This document shows positions 1 to 8,531 of a stretch of DNA of 64,000 bases, piece by piece. The stretch covers positions 1,203,501-1,267,500 of the forward strand of contig NZ_CP150637.1 of assembly GCF_038500265.1 (NCBI RefSeq). The letters run 5' to 3'. The notes beneath the pieces are model-generated. The model did no database searches. It was not told the origin of the DNA and saw only the letters and a list, made by a program, of their open reading frames with translations. A program made the translations under genes and the position numbers. The DNA is from Ignatzschineria larvae DSM 13226. GTDB lineage: Bacteria; Pseudomonadota; Gammaproteobacteria; Cardiobacteriales; Wohlfahrtiimonadaceae. Every line of letters starts with the position of its first letter. The stretch's first letter is position 1.

Positions 1-97
1 TCGGGATTTTGGTATCTAATTGGCTCATAGGACTTCCTTTGCTTGCACAAGCGGCTAGAACCGCTACAGATAACAACGTGAATAATACTTTCTTCAT
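1..97 (-). CDS. lipoprotein, 3' part beyond window edge
   Basis: Only the first 32 codons are in the window; the gene runs off the left edge. It starts at ATG 97 and begins MKKVLFTLLSVAVLAACASK, a signal peptide with a good lipobox (LAAC), so the product should be lipidated on a Cys near residue 17 and attached to a membrane. An AAGGAAC ribosome-binding site lies about 10 bases upstream. The downstream residues visible (GSPMSQLDTKIP) do not identify a family. What is seen is the signal peptide; the function is unknown. Confidence 0.75.
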   Translation of the reverse strand, partial: MKKVLFTLLSVAVLAACASKGSPMSQLDTKIP

Positions 98-231
98 TTT
101 ATAAGTTCCTTTTATTTCCAATAAATTAGATATTAATCCGCCCTATTCTATAATTATGTCCCCTTAAATAGCAATAAAATTAAGCGCCATTTCCCTTATT
201 AATCGCTGATATACTCTAGAATCAATCTTGC

Positions 232-669
232 CTAGCCCACTTTTTCTGTTGCAAGAATAATACTAGATGCTTTCACTAACCCCAAAATAGGCTTTCCTTC
301 TGCAAGCGCCATCCCTTCAACGCTTTCATTCGTCACGACTGCACAGAGTGTTAAGCCTTTACTTGTTGTGAAATGGATCGTGCTATTCACTGCCCCTTCG
401 ATCACAGAAGTAATCTTACCCTCAAATTGGTTACGTGCTGAGAACTGCCATTGACAATCAGGTGAAGCTAATATCACCCACGGTGCTTTAACAATAGCCA
501 TTACTTTTGTGCCAATAGTAATATCAAGGGTACTACAACTCTGCTTGGTAATAACGGTCACTAACTCATCACCATTATCTAAGGTAACAATTACTTCATT
601 ATTAACACTACCTTCAAAAATAGCACTCACTTTACCGACTAATTGATTACGTGCTGATACTTTTTGCAT
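232..669 (-). CDS. tandem Mop-domain molybdate-binding protein (ModG-like)
   Basis: The 145-residue protein is two copies of the Mop/TOBE molybdopterin-binding domain, residues about 4-70 and 76-142. Both start with SARNQ and carry the family pattern GKV/I-x-x-I-x-x-G-x-VN and a closing VKA-x-x-I-I-L-A. Proteins of this build (ModG, dimop) form small cytoplasmic oligomers that bind molybdate or tungstate and act in storage or homeostasis. No signal peptide is present. No modABC transporter genes are visible, so it stands apart from molybdate uptake, which is unusual but may simply reflect the window limits. The gene is divergent from the LuxR-type regulator at 1042. Confidence 0.85.
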   Translation of the reverse strand: MQKVSARNQLVGKVSAIFEGSVNNEVIVTLDNGDELVTVITKQSCSTLDITIGTKVMAIVKAPWVILASPDCQWQFSARNQFEGKITSVIEGAVNSTIHFTTSKGLTLCAVVTNESVEGMALAEGKPILGLVKASSIILATEKVG

Positions 670-1041
670 TTAAAACCCCTTTAGGATCTGGTCAATACGA
701 CCTTCATAACAAGATCACATTGATGAAATTAAATAAATAGTTATTTAGTATAATATAAAATAATAATTTATAGAATATTTACATTTTTTTTAATTTGAAA
801 TATATGTTTACAATGTATCTTTGTGAGCCAAATCGTTATAATAAGTCCCCATAATCACAAGATCTAATCATATTATCCAATATTCACTATGCAAATCTTG
901 AATTATAATGCAGTATGAAAGCAACATTCAGTTGTCTATTCTATAAGTTTCTATACATTAATCAGCCGACTCAGAGCAACCATTATCCCTGAGAACAAAT
1001 GTTACAACAGATCAAATAAAGATAGAGGATTTCCATCAATT
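670..1041. other. gene-free divergent intergenic region
   Basis: This 372-base AT-rich gap separates two divergent genes and must hold both promoters. I see TATAAT at 837-842 but no -35 element at the right spacing. An AGAGGA near 1023 is the likely ribosome-binding site of the 1042 gene. No inverted repeat convincing enough to call an operator was found. Confidence 0.5.
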
Positions 1042-1680
1042 ATGAAAGGCATACAAACATTCCGACCTAACGTTATTATCGTGGATCAAAATCGTCTATT
1101 TCGTCAAAAAATCGCCTTTCTGCTCTCACAAGAAACGCGTAATCCTTGCAATATCACCGCTAGTTATGACTCCATTCAGAGTTTACTACAAGCACAGAGA
1201 GAAGAGAGAAAGAATTCTTCGCACGCCCCTAACCTACTACTTATTGAAGCGCGTCTATTTGAAAATGATCATCATAAAGTCGCAATACGCCAATGGCTAA
1301 AGCAACATCCCCAATTAAAAATTGTGTTATTTACTGAAAATGAGAATGATCATTTATTGTCAAACTTCAATCACCAAGCGATTAAAGAGAGCATCAAGAA
1401 ACAAATTGAGACGACCTTATTCTTACAACGTATCGATCGGATTATTAAAGCAAGTGTTCAACAGAGTAAACACGATAACCCCATGCAGTTACTCACGCCC
1501 CGAGAAGAAGAGATCTTAAATTGGCTTGTGAAAGGTAGTAGTAACAAAGAAATTGCCCGAATTTTAGATATTTCCGAAAGTACGGTTAAAGTTCATGTGC
1601 AAAATATTCTTAAGAAGTTTAATGTTACCAGTCGGGTTGAAGCAGCAGTTTATGCCATTCGCCACCAATTATCTGCTTAA
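1042..1680 (+). CDS. LuxR/NarL-type response regulator with degenerate receiver
   Basis: A 212-residue DNA-binding regulator. The C-terminal LuxR helix-turn-helix (about 150-210) is intact, with LTPREEEIL, the SNKEIARIL recognition region and STVKVHVQNIL. The N-terminal 130 residues fold-match a receiver but look inactive: the acidic pair is reduced to VDQN (Asp15), the phospho-acceptor position reads LLLIEAR, with Glu69 where Asp is expected, and the conserved Lys-x-Gly region is absent. Glu at this position often mimics phosphorylation, so the protein may be constitutively active or answer to another signal (inference). No sensor kinase is adjacent. It is transcribed away from the Mop protein gene and ends at a terminator-like hairpin. 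Confidence 0.85.
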   Translation: MKGIQTFRPNVIIVDQNRLFRQKIAFLLSQETRNPCNITASYDSIQSLLQAQREERKNSSHAPNLLLIEARLFENDHHKVAIRQWLKQHPQLKIVLFTENENDHLLSNFNHQAIKESIKKQIETTLFLQRIDRIIKASVQQSKHDNPMQLLTPREEEILNWLVKGSSNKEIARILDISESTVKVHVQNILKKFNVTSRVEAAVYAIRHQLSA

Positions 1681-1756
1681 GATTTACAACAATGATTATC
1701 ACGACTCAATCACCGTCTTATTACAATCGAGAATAACTACAGCGTCATCAAAACAC

Positions 1757-1785
1757 AAAGCCACTCATCGTTGAGTGGCTTTAGT
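1757..1785 (+). terminator. hairpin after the LuxR gene
   Basis: A perfect 11-bp stem, AAAGCCACTCA/TGAGTGGCTTT with a 4-base loop, lies 77 bases after the regulator stop codon. The T-run is short, so termination strength is uncertain; the A-rich left flank could let it work in both directions. Confidence 0.65.
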
Positions 1786-1820
1786 TTATGGTTTATTTAA
1801 ATATTTCAAAATATCGGTAT

Positions 1821-1995
1821 TATAGTCAATTTGATTTAAGAAAAATGTTTTTTAGACAGCTATTTCGGGATTTTTAAAAAACAAAAAATCGTACTCAACA
1901 AGACTTGCAAGATGCCGGATAGAACAGCTTCCTTGCTTTTTACAGTTGATGCGCCGGCATTTAAATAATGCTTATTTTGAACTGATATTTCTATA
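1821..1995 (+). repeat. MITE-like repeat, copy A (full length)
   Basis: A 175-bp non-coding element that starts TATAGTCAATTTGATTTAAG and ends TGAACTGATATTTCTATA, imperfect terminal inverted repeats. The core holds GCAAGATGCCGGATAGAAC and GATGCGCCGGCATTTAAATA, which pair internally through ATGCCGG/CCGGCAT. Six more copies occur in the window. It has no open reading frame and lies between the convergent 3' ends of the LuxR gene and the PLP-enzyme gene. Confidence 0.85.
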
Positions 1996-2006
1996 GTATT
2001 GCAAGT

Positions 2007-3263
2007 CTACTTTAAGGCTTGTGCAATATCTGCTTTCAGATCCGCAACCTCTTCTAGCCCGACAGAGAGACGAATCAATGTTGGATCGATCCCCATGACT
2101 TGTTTCATCTCTTCGGTAAAAGTGCCGTAGATCGTTGATTCAGGATGGATAATCAGTGTACGATTGTCAAAAAGGTTTGTTGCTCTACGGATCAGCTGCA
2201 AGCGATCCATGAATGCAAAACAAGCCTCTCTTGATTTGAGTGAGAATGTTAACATCGCACCGGGATTGCCGTTAAAAAATTGATCACTTAAGGTTTTATA
2301 AGGGAAACTCTCGAGCTTTGGATAAGTCGCTTTTACTACCTCAGGTAATGACTCAAGGAATTGCGCTAACTCATAAGCACTCGCACTCATGCGTTCATAA
2401 CGTAATTGTAATGTTTCTAATCCTAAAATTTGTGCATAAGCACTATCAGGATCCATACAAGCACCAAAGTTACGGGCAATTTCTCGTTTAATCTTAAACA
2501 TAAAAGGCGAGAATTGGCCTGTATTAGCCACTTGTGCTAAGCGCTTATTGTGCGACCAATCAAATGTCCCATAATCTACAATCGCACCACCTAATGAGGT
2601 TGCCCCTCCCGAGACATATTTCGTTGTGGAAACCACTTCAATATCAATCCCCCAACGAAATGCCTCAAATGCGCCCCAAGGAATCACTGTCGTATCGACA
2701 ATGAGCGGGATATTATGACGTGCAAGCATTGGCTTAATTTGCGTTAAATCTGCAATTTCAAGATGAGGATTTGTCATCACTTCACAGAAAAAAGCCACGG
2801 TATTCTCATCAATCGCTGCTTCAATTTCATCAAGATGATCTGTATTCACAAACCGAACTTCAACCCCAAAAGAAGCCAGCGTAAATTGGAACAGTGCAAA
2901 GGTATTTCCAAAGAGATGGGGTGATGTCACAATATTACAACCGGCATAACAGATTGCCATAAATGTATTAGAAATCGCCGCCATTCCACTACTAAAGAGC
3001 ATTACACTCTCACCTTGCGAGATCGCTTTAATCTTATTTTCAAGCGCCTCAACCGTCGGGTTAGTAATACGTGAATAGGTATGAGAAGCAACCTCCTCTT
3101 GATTTTGAAAAGCTTTTGCGATTGCGACAGAATTAGGAAATTCAAAAGCCGCTGATCGGTATATAGGAGTATTCATTGCACCATGGATATCAGGGTGATT
3201 TTTCTCTGTACTCAAAATTTGACTCGTAAACCCTAATACTTCATTTCCTAACTTGCGTGCCAT
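2007..3263 (-). CDS. Cys/Met-metabolism PLP-dependent enzyme (trans-sulfuration family)
   Basis: A 418-residue member of the family that includes cystathionine gamma-synthase, methionine gamma-lyase and O-acetylhomoserine sulfhydrylase. The PLP lysine is Lys215 in STTKYVSGGATSLGG; the YSRITNPT phosphate-binding motif is near 63-70 and the PLP-ring Asp is in IVDTTV (about 188-193). I chose the start at 3263 (MARKLGNEVLGF) because GATAGGAT lies 8 bases upstream; a longer frame opens at 3344 without a good site. The exact reaction cannot be fixed from sequence alone, and sulfur amino-acid synthesis or breakdown are both possible. No methionine genes are adjacent. Confidence 0.8.
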   Translation of the reverse strand: MARKLGNEVLGFTSQILSTEKNHPDIHGAMNTPIYRSAAFEFPNSVAIAKAFQNQEEVASHTYSRITNPTVEALENKIKAISQGESVMLFSSGMAAISNTFMAICYAGCNIVTSPHLFGNTFALFQFTLASFGVEVRFVNTDHLDEIEAAIDENTVAFFCEVMTNPHLEIADLTQIKPMLARHNIPLIVDTTVIPWGAFEAFRWGIDIEVVSTTKYVSGGATSLGGAIVDYGTFDWSHNKRLAQVANTGQFSPFMFKIKREIARNFGACMDPDSAYAQILGLETLQLRYERMSASAYELAQFLESLPEVVKATYPKLESFPYKTLSDQFFNGNPGAMLTFSLKSREACFAFMDRLQLIRRATNLFDNRTLIIHPESTIYGTFTEEMKQVMGIDPTLIRLSVGLEEVADLKADIAQALK

Positions 3264-3531
3264 TGTTTCTATCCTATCTATTTGATAAAGCTGCAAAATA
3301 GATTGTTGAAGACCCCTCAACAAATCTCTCCCAAAATATCTCACAAAATCTATGCATTAGCATGATATCCGCTTTATCGTGAAAAAGTTATAATATTTGA
3401 TCTAACTAAAGTAAAATAAAACAGAGATAAGATCAATATTAAAGTGAAAAGTATGCAACCATCTGTAACGATTACACTTATAATAGAGAGTTTTCTTCAT
3501 TATCGTGAAGTATTTAAGTAGAGGTCTTTTT

Positions 3532-5277
3532 ATGTATCAACGCGTAATGAATCATTTTCAATCAGCTATTCTATTACCCTTTCAATGCTTCTCTTTAATG
3601 CATAGAATATATCGAACAGAGTCTATCTTAAAAAGAATACTTCTCCTAAGCTCACTAATCTTTGTCGCTTGCACGCCGGATACGGCGCCAATGGATATTC
3701 ACTCGGGTTACTATTTACCACAAAAAATATCCATTCAATTTCCACAGTCGGACTTTAATATTACACCCGATACCCCTCAGTATGAGCCATTACGATTATC
3801 TATTGAAAATAAACTCGCAGATAGCTACTTTCAGATAAATGGTAACCAAATTTACTATGTCAAAGATCAGCAAGAGATCAGTGGTATTATTACCCCAGAG
3901 CGACTAGCGCTAACAACCATTGCAACATTTGAGATCGTTCCTAAAAGTGATACAACGCTCCAATTAAAGAGTTTAGATCATGAATATTGCCCTCTTTCTG
4001 GCTGTACAATTGAATTGACCTTAAAATATATCCCTAGCAGTGATCCACTTTTACAAACGCTACAAGCAAAGCATCTTGAGAATTCAAGCAATGAAAATGC
4101 GAAGATTGATTTTTCTAAGAATGCGCAAGAAATTGCTGAAATGATCACCTCCCCTTATATCGGTATTATTCATGCAATTAGTGATCATCTCTTTCTAAAA
4201 TTAACTCCAATCCAGAGTAATGGCTTAAGCTATAGTGCTCCAACTACTACAATAATTCCACCATTTACACTTGGAAATATCCCTATTGATCCTGCTAATC
4301 CCGAGATAGAAGTGCTCTCTTTTTATGATGATGCTGCCCCAAGTCAAGAAAGAAATGGGATTGATACTATTTCTTATCTTTTTATCGTCCCAACGCTTCA
4401 TGCTCCAATATTCAATTTAGAGGCATTTGATCCACAAAATACTCGCATTTTTTCCTTAGAGAATGGCTATATCGCTAGTGACCAAGGAGGGTTTTATGCT
4501 ATTAATTACCACTATTTTCCTGAGATCGGGCAAATTGTAATTGCGTTAACTGAAGGAATCACTCTTGAACCTGTGATATCCCATTTTCAGGCTCTACAGA
4601 ATATCTCGACAGATCCTACGACTCTCTTATCCGAAGTTATTACACTGCAAGATATCACTTTACCACTTGCTGAATTAGAGACGCGATATGGGCTTACTCT
4701 TGAAGATATGTTTGCTCTTACGCCTATTTTAAATCACTACCAAAATGCCATAAAAGCACACCTAACCAGTGCGGCTCTCTTTATAGGGGAAGGTCCTAAT
4801 ATTACTAACGGTTACTTTGAACTCCCCTATAATCGCCTCGATTACCACTTCCCAGAATTACAGGTTAAGATTCATCCCCAATCATTAGATGCCGTTATAA
4901 ATCACCTATCAACACCTTCCAATGTTATAAATGCTACAGCTATTTGGGCTGATCCTATCTATATTTATAACAGTAATCCTAATATTGCCTCCGGATTAAG
5001 CTACTTTAAAGAATTACAACCCGGCATTACTCTTGAGATATTCTCCCCGCCCTATCAAGGACACACTGCCGAAAAAGTGCTATTTGGTAAACTACTTTCA
5101 CTGCTAGATCTATCCCAATTGCCGGCGATTTCGGTTGAGATGATCCCTAACATTGGCCGTTACAGCGTTGATCAAGAAGCAGAGATCGATCAACCACTGA
5201 GCCCTAAAGGGCAATATCAGTTTAAAGAAGGAATTACAGATCGATATGGGAAATTGGTGAAACCTAGAGCAAACTAG
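3532..5277 (+). CDS. large predicted lipoprotein of unknown function
   Basis: About 581 residues. A hydrophobic stretch ILLLSSLIFVAC ends in a lipobox Cys (FVAC), predicting a lipidated envelope protein, though the leader is unusually long (about 47 residues before the Cys). I preferred ATG 3532 over the GTG at 3505 because AGAGG sits 7 bases before it; ATG 3604 would give a more typical leader but has no ribosome-binding site. The mature part is rich in Pro, Ile and Asn, has few Cys, and no family was recognised. It is convergent with bioD, leaving only 34 bases between them. Role unknown. Confidence 0.65.
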   Translation: MYQRVMNHFQSAILLPFQCFSLMHRIYRTESILKRILLLSSLIFVACTPDTAPMDIHSGYYLPQKISIQFPQSDFNITPDTPQYEPLRLSIENKLADSYFQINGNQIYYVKDQQEISGIITPERLALTTIATFEIVPKSDTTLQLKSLDHEYCPLSGCTIELTLKYIPSSDPLLQTLQAKHLENSSNENAKIDFSKNAQEIAEMITSPYIGIIHAISDHLFLKLTPIQSNGLSYSAPTTTIIPPFTLGNIPIDPANPEIEVLSFYDDAAPSQERNGIDTISYLFIVPTLHAPIFNLEAFDPQNTRIFSLENGYIASDQGGFYAINYHYFPEIGQIVIALTEGITLEPVISHFQALQNISTDPTTLLSEVITLQDITLPLAELETRYGLTLEDMFALTPILNHYQNAIKAHLTSAALFIGEGPNITNGYFELPYNRLDYHFPELQVKIHPQSLDAVINHLSTPSNVINATAIWADPIYIYNSNPNIASGLSYFKELQPGITLEIFSPPYQGHTAEKVLFGKLLSLLDLSQLPAISVEMIPNIGRYSVDQEAEIDQPLSPKGQYQFKEGITDRYGKLVKPRAN

Positions 5278-5311
5278 TCTTTACCATAAACATTGAATGT
5301 GCTTGTCGATC

Positions 5312-5995
5312 TCACCCAAAATAACATAAATCAAATCGGCTCTCTTTCTGTTCAGTTTCTGCGCCTTGGTAGAAAACTTCACCAATCATAGGGATCTTTG
5401 TAAATGCTTGAATGCCGGCAATATAGTAATTCAAGCTCTCTGAATCTGACAAGTGATTAGCAATCCAGCCTGTCACTTGTAGACCTGCTCGCTCAATGGC
5501 CTCAAAAGTCAAACGCGCATGATTAATCACACCTAATTTGAGCCCCACAACAACTATCACTGGTAATTGATTCGCAATCACCCAATCACTATAGCTTTCG
5601 GTAAAACTTAACGGAGTGTACCAACCGCCTGCGCCCTCTACAAGAGTGATGCGATTCAGTGATTCTAATTGATGTAACCCCGATGTTATTTTATTTGAAT
5701 CAATGGGTTGCCCTAATTTTTCAGCAAGAATATGAGGTGCTTCCTCCTCTTCAAAAAAATAGGGATTCACCATTTCGTAACTCAAATCATCGAAAGAAGC
5801 AGTTAAATGGGCATAAGCATCCGGATTTTTAAGACCTATCGGCGTTATTGCGGCACCAGAAGCGACCGGTTTATAGCCATTTGCCGGCAATCCTGCTTGA
5901 TTCAAGGCTTGTAATAACGCTCTTGAAACATAAGTTTTACCGATTTCAGTATCCGTTCCTGTGATAAACCAGCTTTTTCCTTTTATCTGTGTCAT
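5312..5995 (-). CDS. bioD: dethiobiotin synthetase BioD
   Basis: Catalyses the ATP- and CO2-dependent closure of 7,8-diaminononanoate to dethiobiotin. The 227-residue protein has the P-loop GTDTEIGKT at 13-21, the substrate-binding GYKPVASGA segment and VEGAGGW, all diagnostic of BioD. The start at 5995 (MTQIKGK) is chosen because AAGGAG lies just upstream; an in-frame ATG at 6019 would add eight residues. It is the last gene of the minus-strand bioF-bioC-bioD run, 63 bases after the bioC stop codon. The final residues after the core are slightly shorter than in some relatives, but nothing catalytic appears missing. Confidence 0.93.
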   Translation of the reverse strand: MTQIKGKSWFITGTDTEIGKTYVSRALLQALNQAGLPANGYKPVASGAAITPIGLKNPDAYAHLTASFDDLSYEMVNPYFFEEEEAPHILAEKLGQPIDSNKITSGLHQLESLNRITLVEGAGGWYTPLSFTESYSDWVIANQLPVIVVVGLKLGVINHARLTFEAIERAGLQVTGWIANHLSDSESLNYYIAGIQAFTKIPMIGEVFYQGAETEQKESRFDLCYFG

Positions 5996-6058
5996 TCCCT
6001 CTCCTTTATTTCTAATCATTCTTATATCTCTTAACTGAATCTTGTTCCCTGTTTGATC

Positions 6059-7033
6059 TTATACCTTACCCGGTAAGGTAATATAGGCAACGCGATAGGT
6101 TAATCGATAAGACCCTAGACTCTGAAAATAAGCCTCTAACTGCTGATAAGCTGATTTCCCTAGCCAAGGGCGAATTTGATTAGGTAAGCTATTTGCGCCG
6201 ATATAACGGATACTTGCCAGCAAAGCTCTCAATGTTGGGAATTCAATAATCTCATCAACAACACTCACTTTACCCTTCAAAGCGCTTACTTCATCTTGAA
6301 TCATCGCCTCTGATACAAACGGTAAAATATGCTCAGCATTATCAATCTGTTTGAAAGCTTCCCGTAACTCTTGTAAGGTTCCGGCTGCTAACGTGGTAAT
6401 AAAGATGGAAGGTGCGCCCCAAGGTGCGACTGTTGCTACACGCTGTAATTCTGTCAATGCGCGTTTTAAATCTTGGCACCATTGTACCGCTAGACTACTG
6501 ATGACAAAGTCATATTGCCGGCTTTCAAATGGTAATGATTCAATATCCGCTTGCACATAACTATGATAAAAATCTTGATCTTTTGCAACCTGTAGCATCT
6601 CCGTAGAGATATCGAGCGCCGTTAAATTCAAATCTGTACCGAAAGCAGTTCCATATTCCGCTAATCGTTCTCCGATATATCCCGTCCCGGCACCGGCATC
6701 TAAAATGGATAATCGAATTGGATCTTTGAAGACCTCGTTTAAATTCTTGCTCAACGAACTATTCTCCGCTTGCATCAAGGTATTCATCTGTTTAATCTGT
6801 GCTAAAACGGAACAAAATTGCGTGATCAGTTGATCTGCAATCCGACGCTGTATCACCGCATATTGCCCATATTGAGCAGCTTTTTTTCCAAATTGTGTGG
6901 CAACATTCTCTTTGTTCAGCATCTTTAAGTTAGATAATTTTGAAATGGAGGATTCTGAAGTGAGTGATTCTGAAGAGAAGGATTCCGAAATCAAAGTTTC
7001 AGATACCAATGATTTTATCGCATTGATCTTCAT
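6059..7033 (-). CDS. bioC: malonyl-ACP O-methyltransferase BioC with serine-rich N-terminal extension
   Basis: BioC methylates malonyl-ACP so that fatty-acid synthesis can build the pimeloyl chain of biotin. The SAM-binding motif LDAGAGTG is at 111-118, followed by the DISTEML acidic loop and DFVISSLAVQWCQD typical of BioC. At 324 residues it is longer than the usual 250-260. The extra part is residues 1-38, which include four 5-residue units (SETLI, SESFS, SESLT, SESSI) encoded by 15-bp repeats. An alternative start at Met38 (6922) lacks a ribosome-binding site, so the extension may be real. It starts 18 bases after bioF ends, so the two are probably co-transcribed. Confidence 0.88.
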   Translation of the reverse strand: MKINAIKSLVSETLISESFSSESLTSESSISKLSNLKMLNKENVATQFGKKAAQYGQYAVIQRRIADQLITQFCSVLAQIKQMNTLMQAENSSLSKNLNEVFKDPIRLSILDAGAGTGYIGERLAEYGTAFGTDLNLTALDISTEMLQVAKDQDFYHSYVQADIESLPFESRQYDFVISSLAVQWCQDLKRALTELQRVATVAPWGAPSIFITTLAAGTLQELREAFKQIDNAEHILPFVSEAMIQDEVSALKGKVSVVDEIIEFPTLRALLASIRYIGANSLPNQIRPWLGKSAYQQLEAYFQSLGSYRLTYRVAYITLPGKV

Positions 7034-7051
7034 AAGTTAATTCATAATCCT

Positions 7052-8269
7052 TTATAAATACTCAGCATCGAATAACACCTGATACAAGGCCGCTACTAAT
7101 TGATCAATCATCGCTACCGTATGCGTTGCGGTAATCGTAATTCGAAGTCGAGCACTCTTCGGCGGGACTGTAGGTGGGCGAATCGCCGAGAGCCAAATCC
7201 CTTTCTGCTTCAAACTATCCGCCACTTTTAAAGTATCATCCGATTCACCGATAATCAGCGGTTGAATGGGCGTATCTGAAGGTAGTAATTGTAAAGAGGA
7301 TTTAAGTCGATGAGATTCAGGGATTTCTGAGAGTAAATCTTTCATTCTATCTTGAAAATAGTGAATATTTTCTCTCAATTTTTGTCGTAAAGCATCGCCG
7401 ATTTGACCACGAATCAATGTAAAAGAAGCTCGTAAAATAGCCGCTTGCATAGGAGGAATTGCCGTACTATAAATTAAAGGACGCGAATATTGAATAAAAT
7501 ACTCCGCCAATTGCGCCGATAATAGAATCGCCGCACCGCTGCAACCCACTGCTTTACCAAATGTAACCACTAATATATCTGGATGAATGCCCAACTGATC
7601 ACAAGTCCCCCGACCTTGATGACCTAAAATACCGATACCATGGGCATCATCTACCACAAAAAGTGCTTGGTCCTGTATCACATCTACAAGCGCATCGAGC
7701 GGTGCCATATCTCCATCCATACTAAAAACACCCTCTGTAATCACTATTTGTTCGGTATCTTCCGATAATAAAGATTGGGACAATAACTTCTGTAAGCTGG
7801 TAGGATCATTATGTTTAAAACGGCGTAACTCTCCCGGTGATAACATTGCCGCTTCCATGATAGAAGCATGGGACAGTTTATCTGCTAAAATACGATCTCC
7901 TTTTGCAATAAGAAGCTTGATAATTGCTTGATTAGCAGTAAAACCTGAAGGATAAACAATTGCACGCTCATAGCCCAACCAAGTGGCTAAATCTTGTTCT
8001 AATGCCGCTAAAGGCGCACTATAGCCAGTGACATGCCCAGAACCTCCACTGCCAATGCCATGCTCTCTCATCGCCTCCATCGCTGTTTGTAGCAAATCAG
8101 GATGCTGACTTAAACCGAGATAATCGTTAGAAGAGAAGTTAAGATACGATCGACCTGCCACCATCATTTCACTCTGTGGCTTTATTTCACAAACCACCCG
8201 CTGACGCTTCTGATTCTGCGATAGCGCTTGTTGTAATGCTTGATCAATACGCGCTTTCCACCCATTCAT
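7052..8269 (-). CDS. bioF: 8-amino-7-oxononanoate synthase BioF
   Basis: PLP enzyme that condenses pimeloyl-ACP with alanine to give 8-amino-7-oxononanoate, CoA/ACP and CO2. The 405-residue protein shows the alpha-oxoamine synthase features: NDYLGLS near 48-54, GSGGSGHVTG near 73-82, DDAHGIG at 207-213, and the Schiff-base Lys239 in VVTFGKAVGCSGA. Length is normal for the family. It is the first gene of the minus-strand bioF-bioC-bioD operon and is divergent from bioA across a 262-base region that presumably holds both promoters. Confidence 0.93.
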   Translation of the reverse strand: MNGWKARIDQALQQALSQNQKRQRVVCEIKPQSEMMVAGRSYLNFSSNDYLGLSQHPDLLQTAMEAMREHGIGSGGSGHVTGYSAPLAALEQDLATWLGYERAIVYPSGFTANQAIIKLLIAKGDRILADKLSHASIMEAAMLSPGELRRFKHNDPTSLQKLLSQSLLSEDTEQIVITEGVFSMDGDMAPLDALVDVIQDQALFVVDDAHGIGILGHQGRGTCDQLGIHPDILVVTFGKAVGCSGAAILLSAQLAEYFIQYSRPLIYSTAIPPMQAAILRASFTLIRGQIGDALRQKLRENIHYFQDRMKDLLSEIPESHRLKSSLQLLPSDTPIQPLIIGESDDTLKVADSLKQKGIWLSAIRPPTVPPKSARLRITITATHTVAMIDQLVAALYQVLFDAEYL

Positions 8270-8332
8270 TATTTTACTCTATCCTCTAATATTGCAATGA
8301 ATTGTCTTGTTATAACCGGTGATAAAAACAAA

Positions 8333-8357
8333 AAGTGGCGCTTTTCGCAGGCCACTT
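8333..8357. other. hairpin in the bioF/bioA divergent promoter region
   Basis: AAGTGGC at 8333-8339 pairs with GCCACTT at 8351-8357 across an 11-base loop. It lies in the 262-base gap where control of biotin synthesis would be expected. It does not resemble the BirA operator as I know it. Function is unknown. Confidence 0.35.
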
Positions 8358-8531
8358 ATCCGAAATTATAGTACCATAATCCCTCATTGAACGAGTAGAT
8401 TATCGTGCTGTAATCCTAGGAAGTATCATAGCAATATGGATATTTTTCCCCTTAGGACAGAGGGTTATATCGCTATTATTGAACTATTCTGAAACCTTCA
8501 TTCAACAATAAAAAACAAGAGTTTTATCACC

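Noticed and set aside
830-845. ModE-like half-site (ATCGTTATAATA) near the Mop gene
   Set aside because: Only one half of the expected inverted repeat is present.
8302-8330. BirA-like operator between bioF and bioA (TTGTTATAACCGGTGATAAA)
   Set aside because: The halves are not spaced as in the known operator (about 14-15 bases between TTGTnAACC-type arms) and the symmetry is poor.
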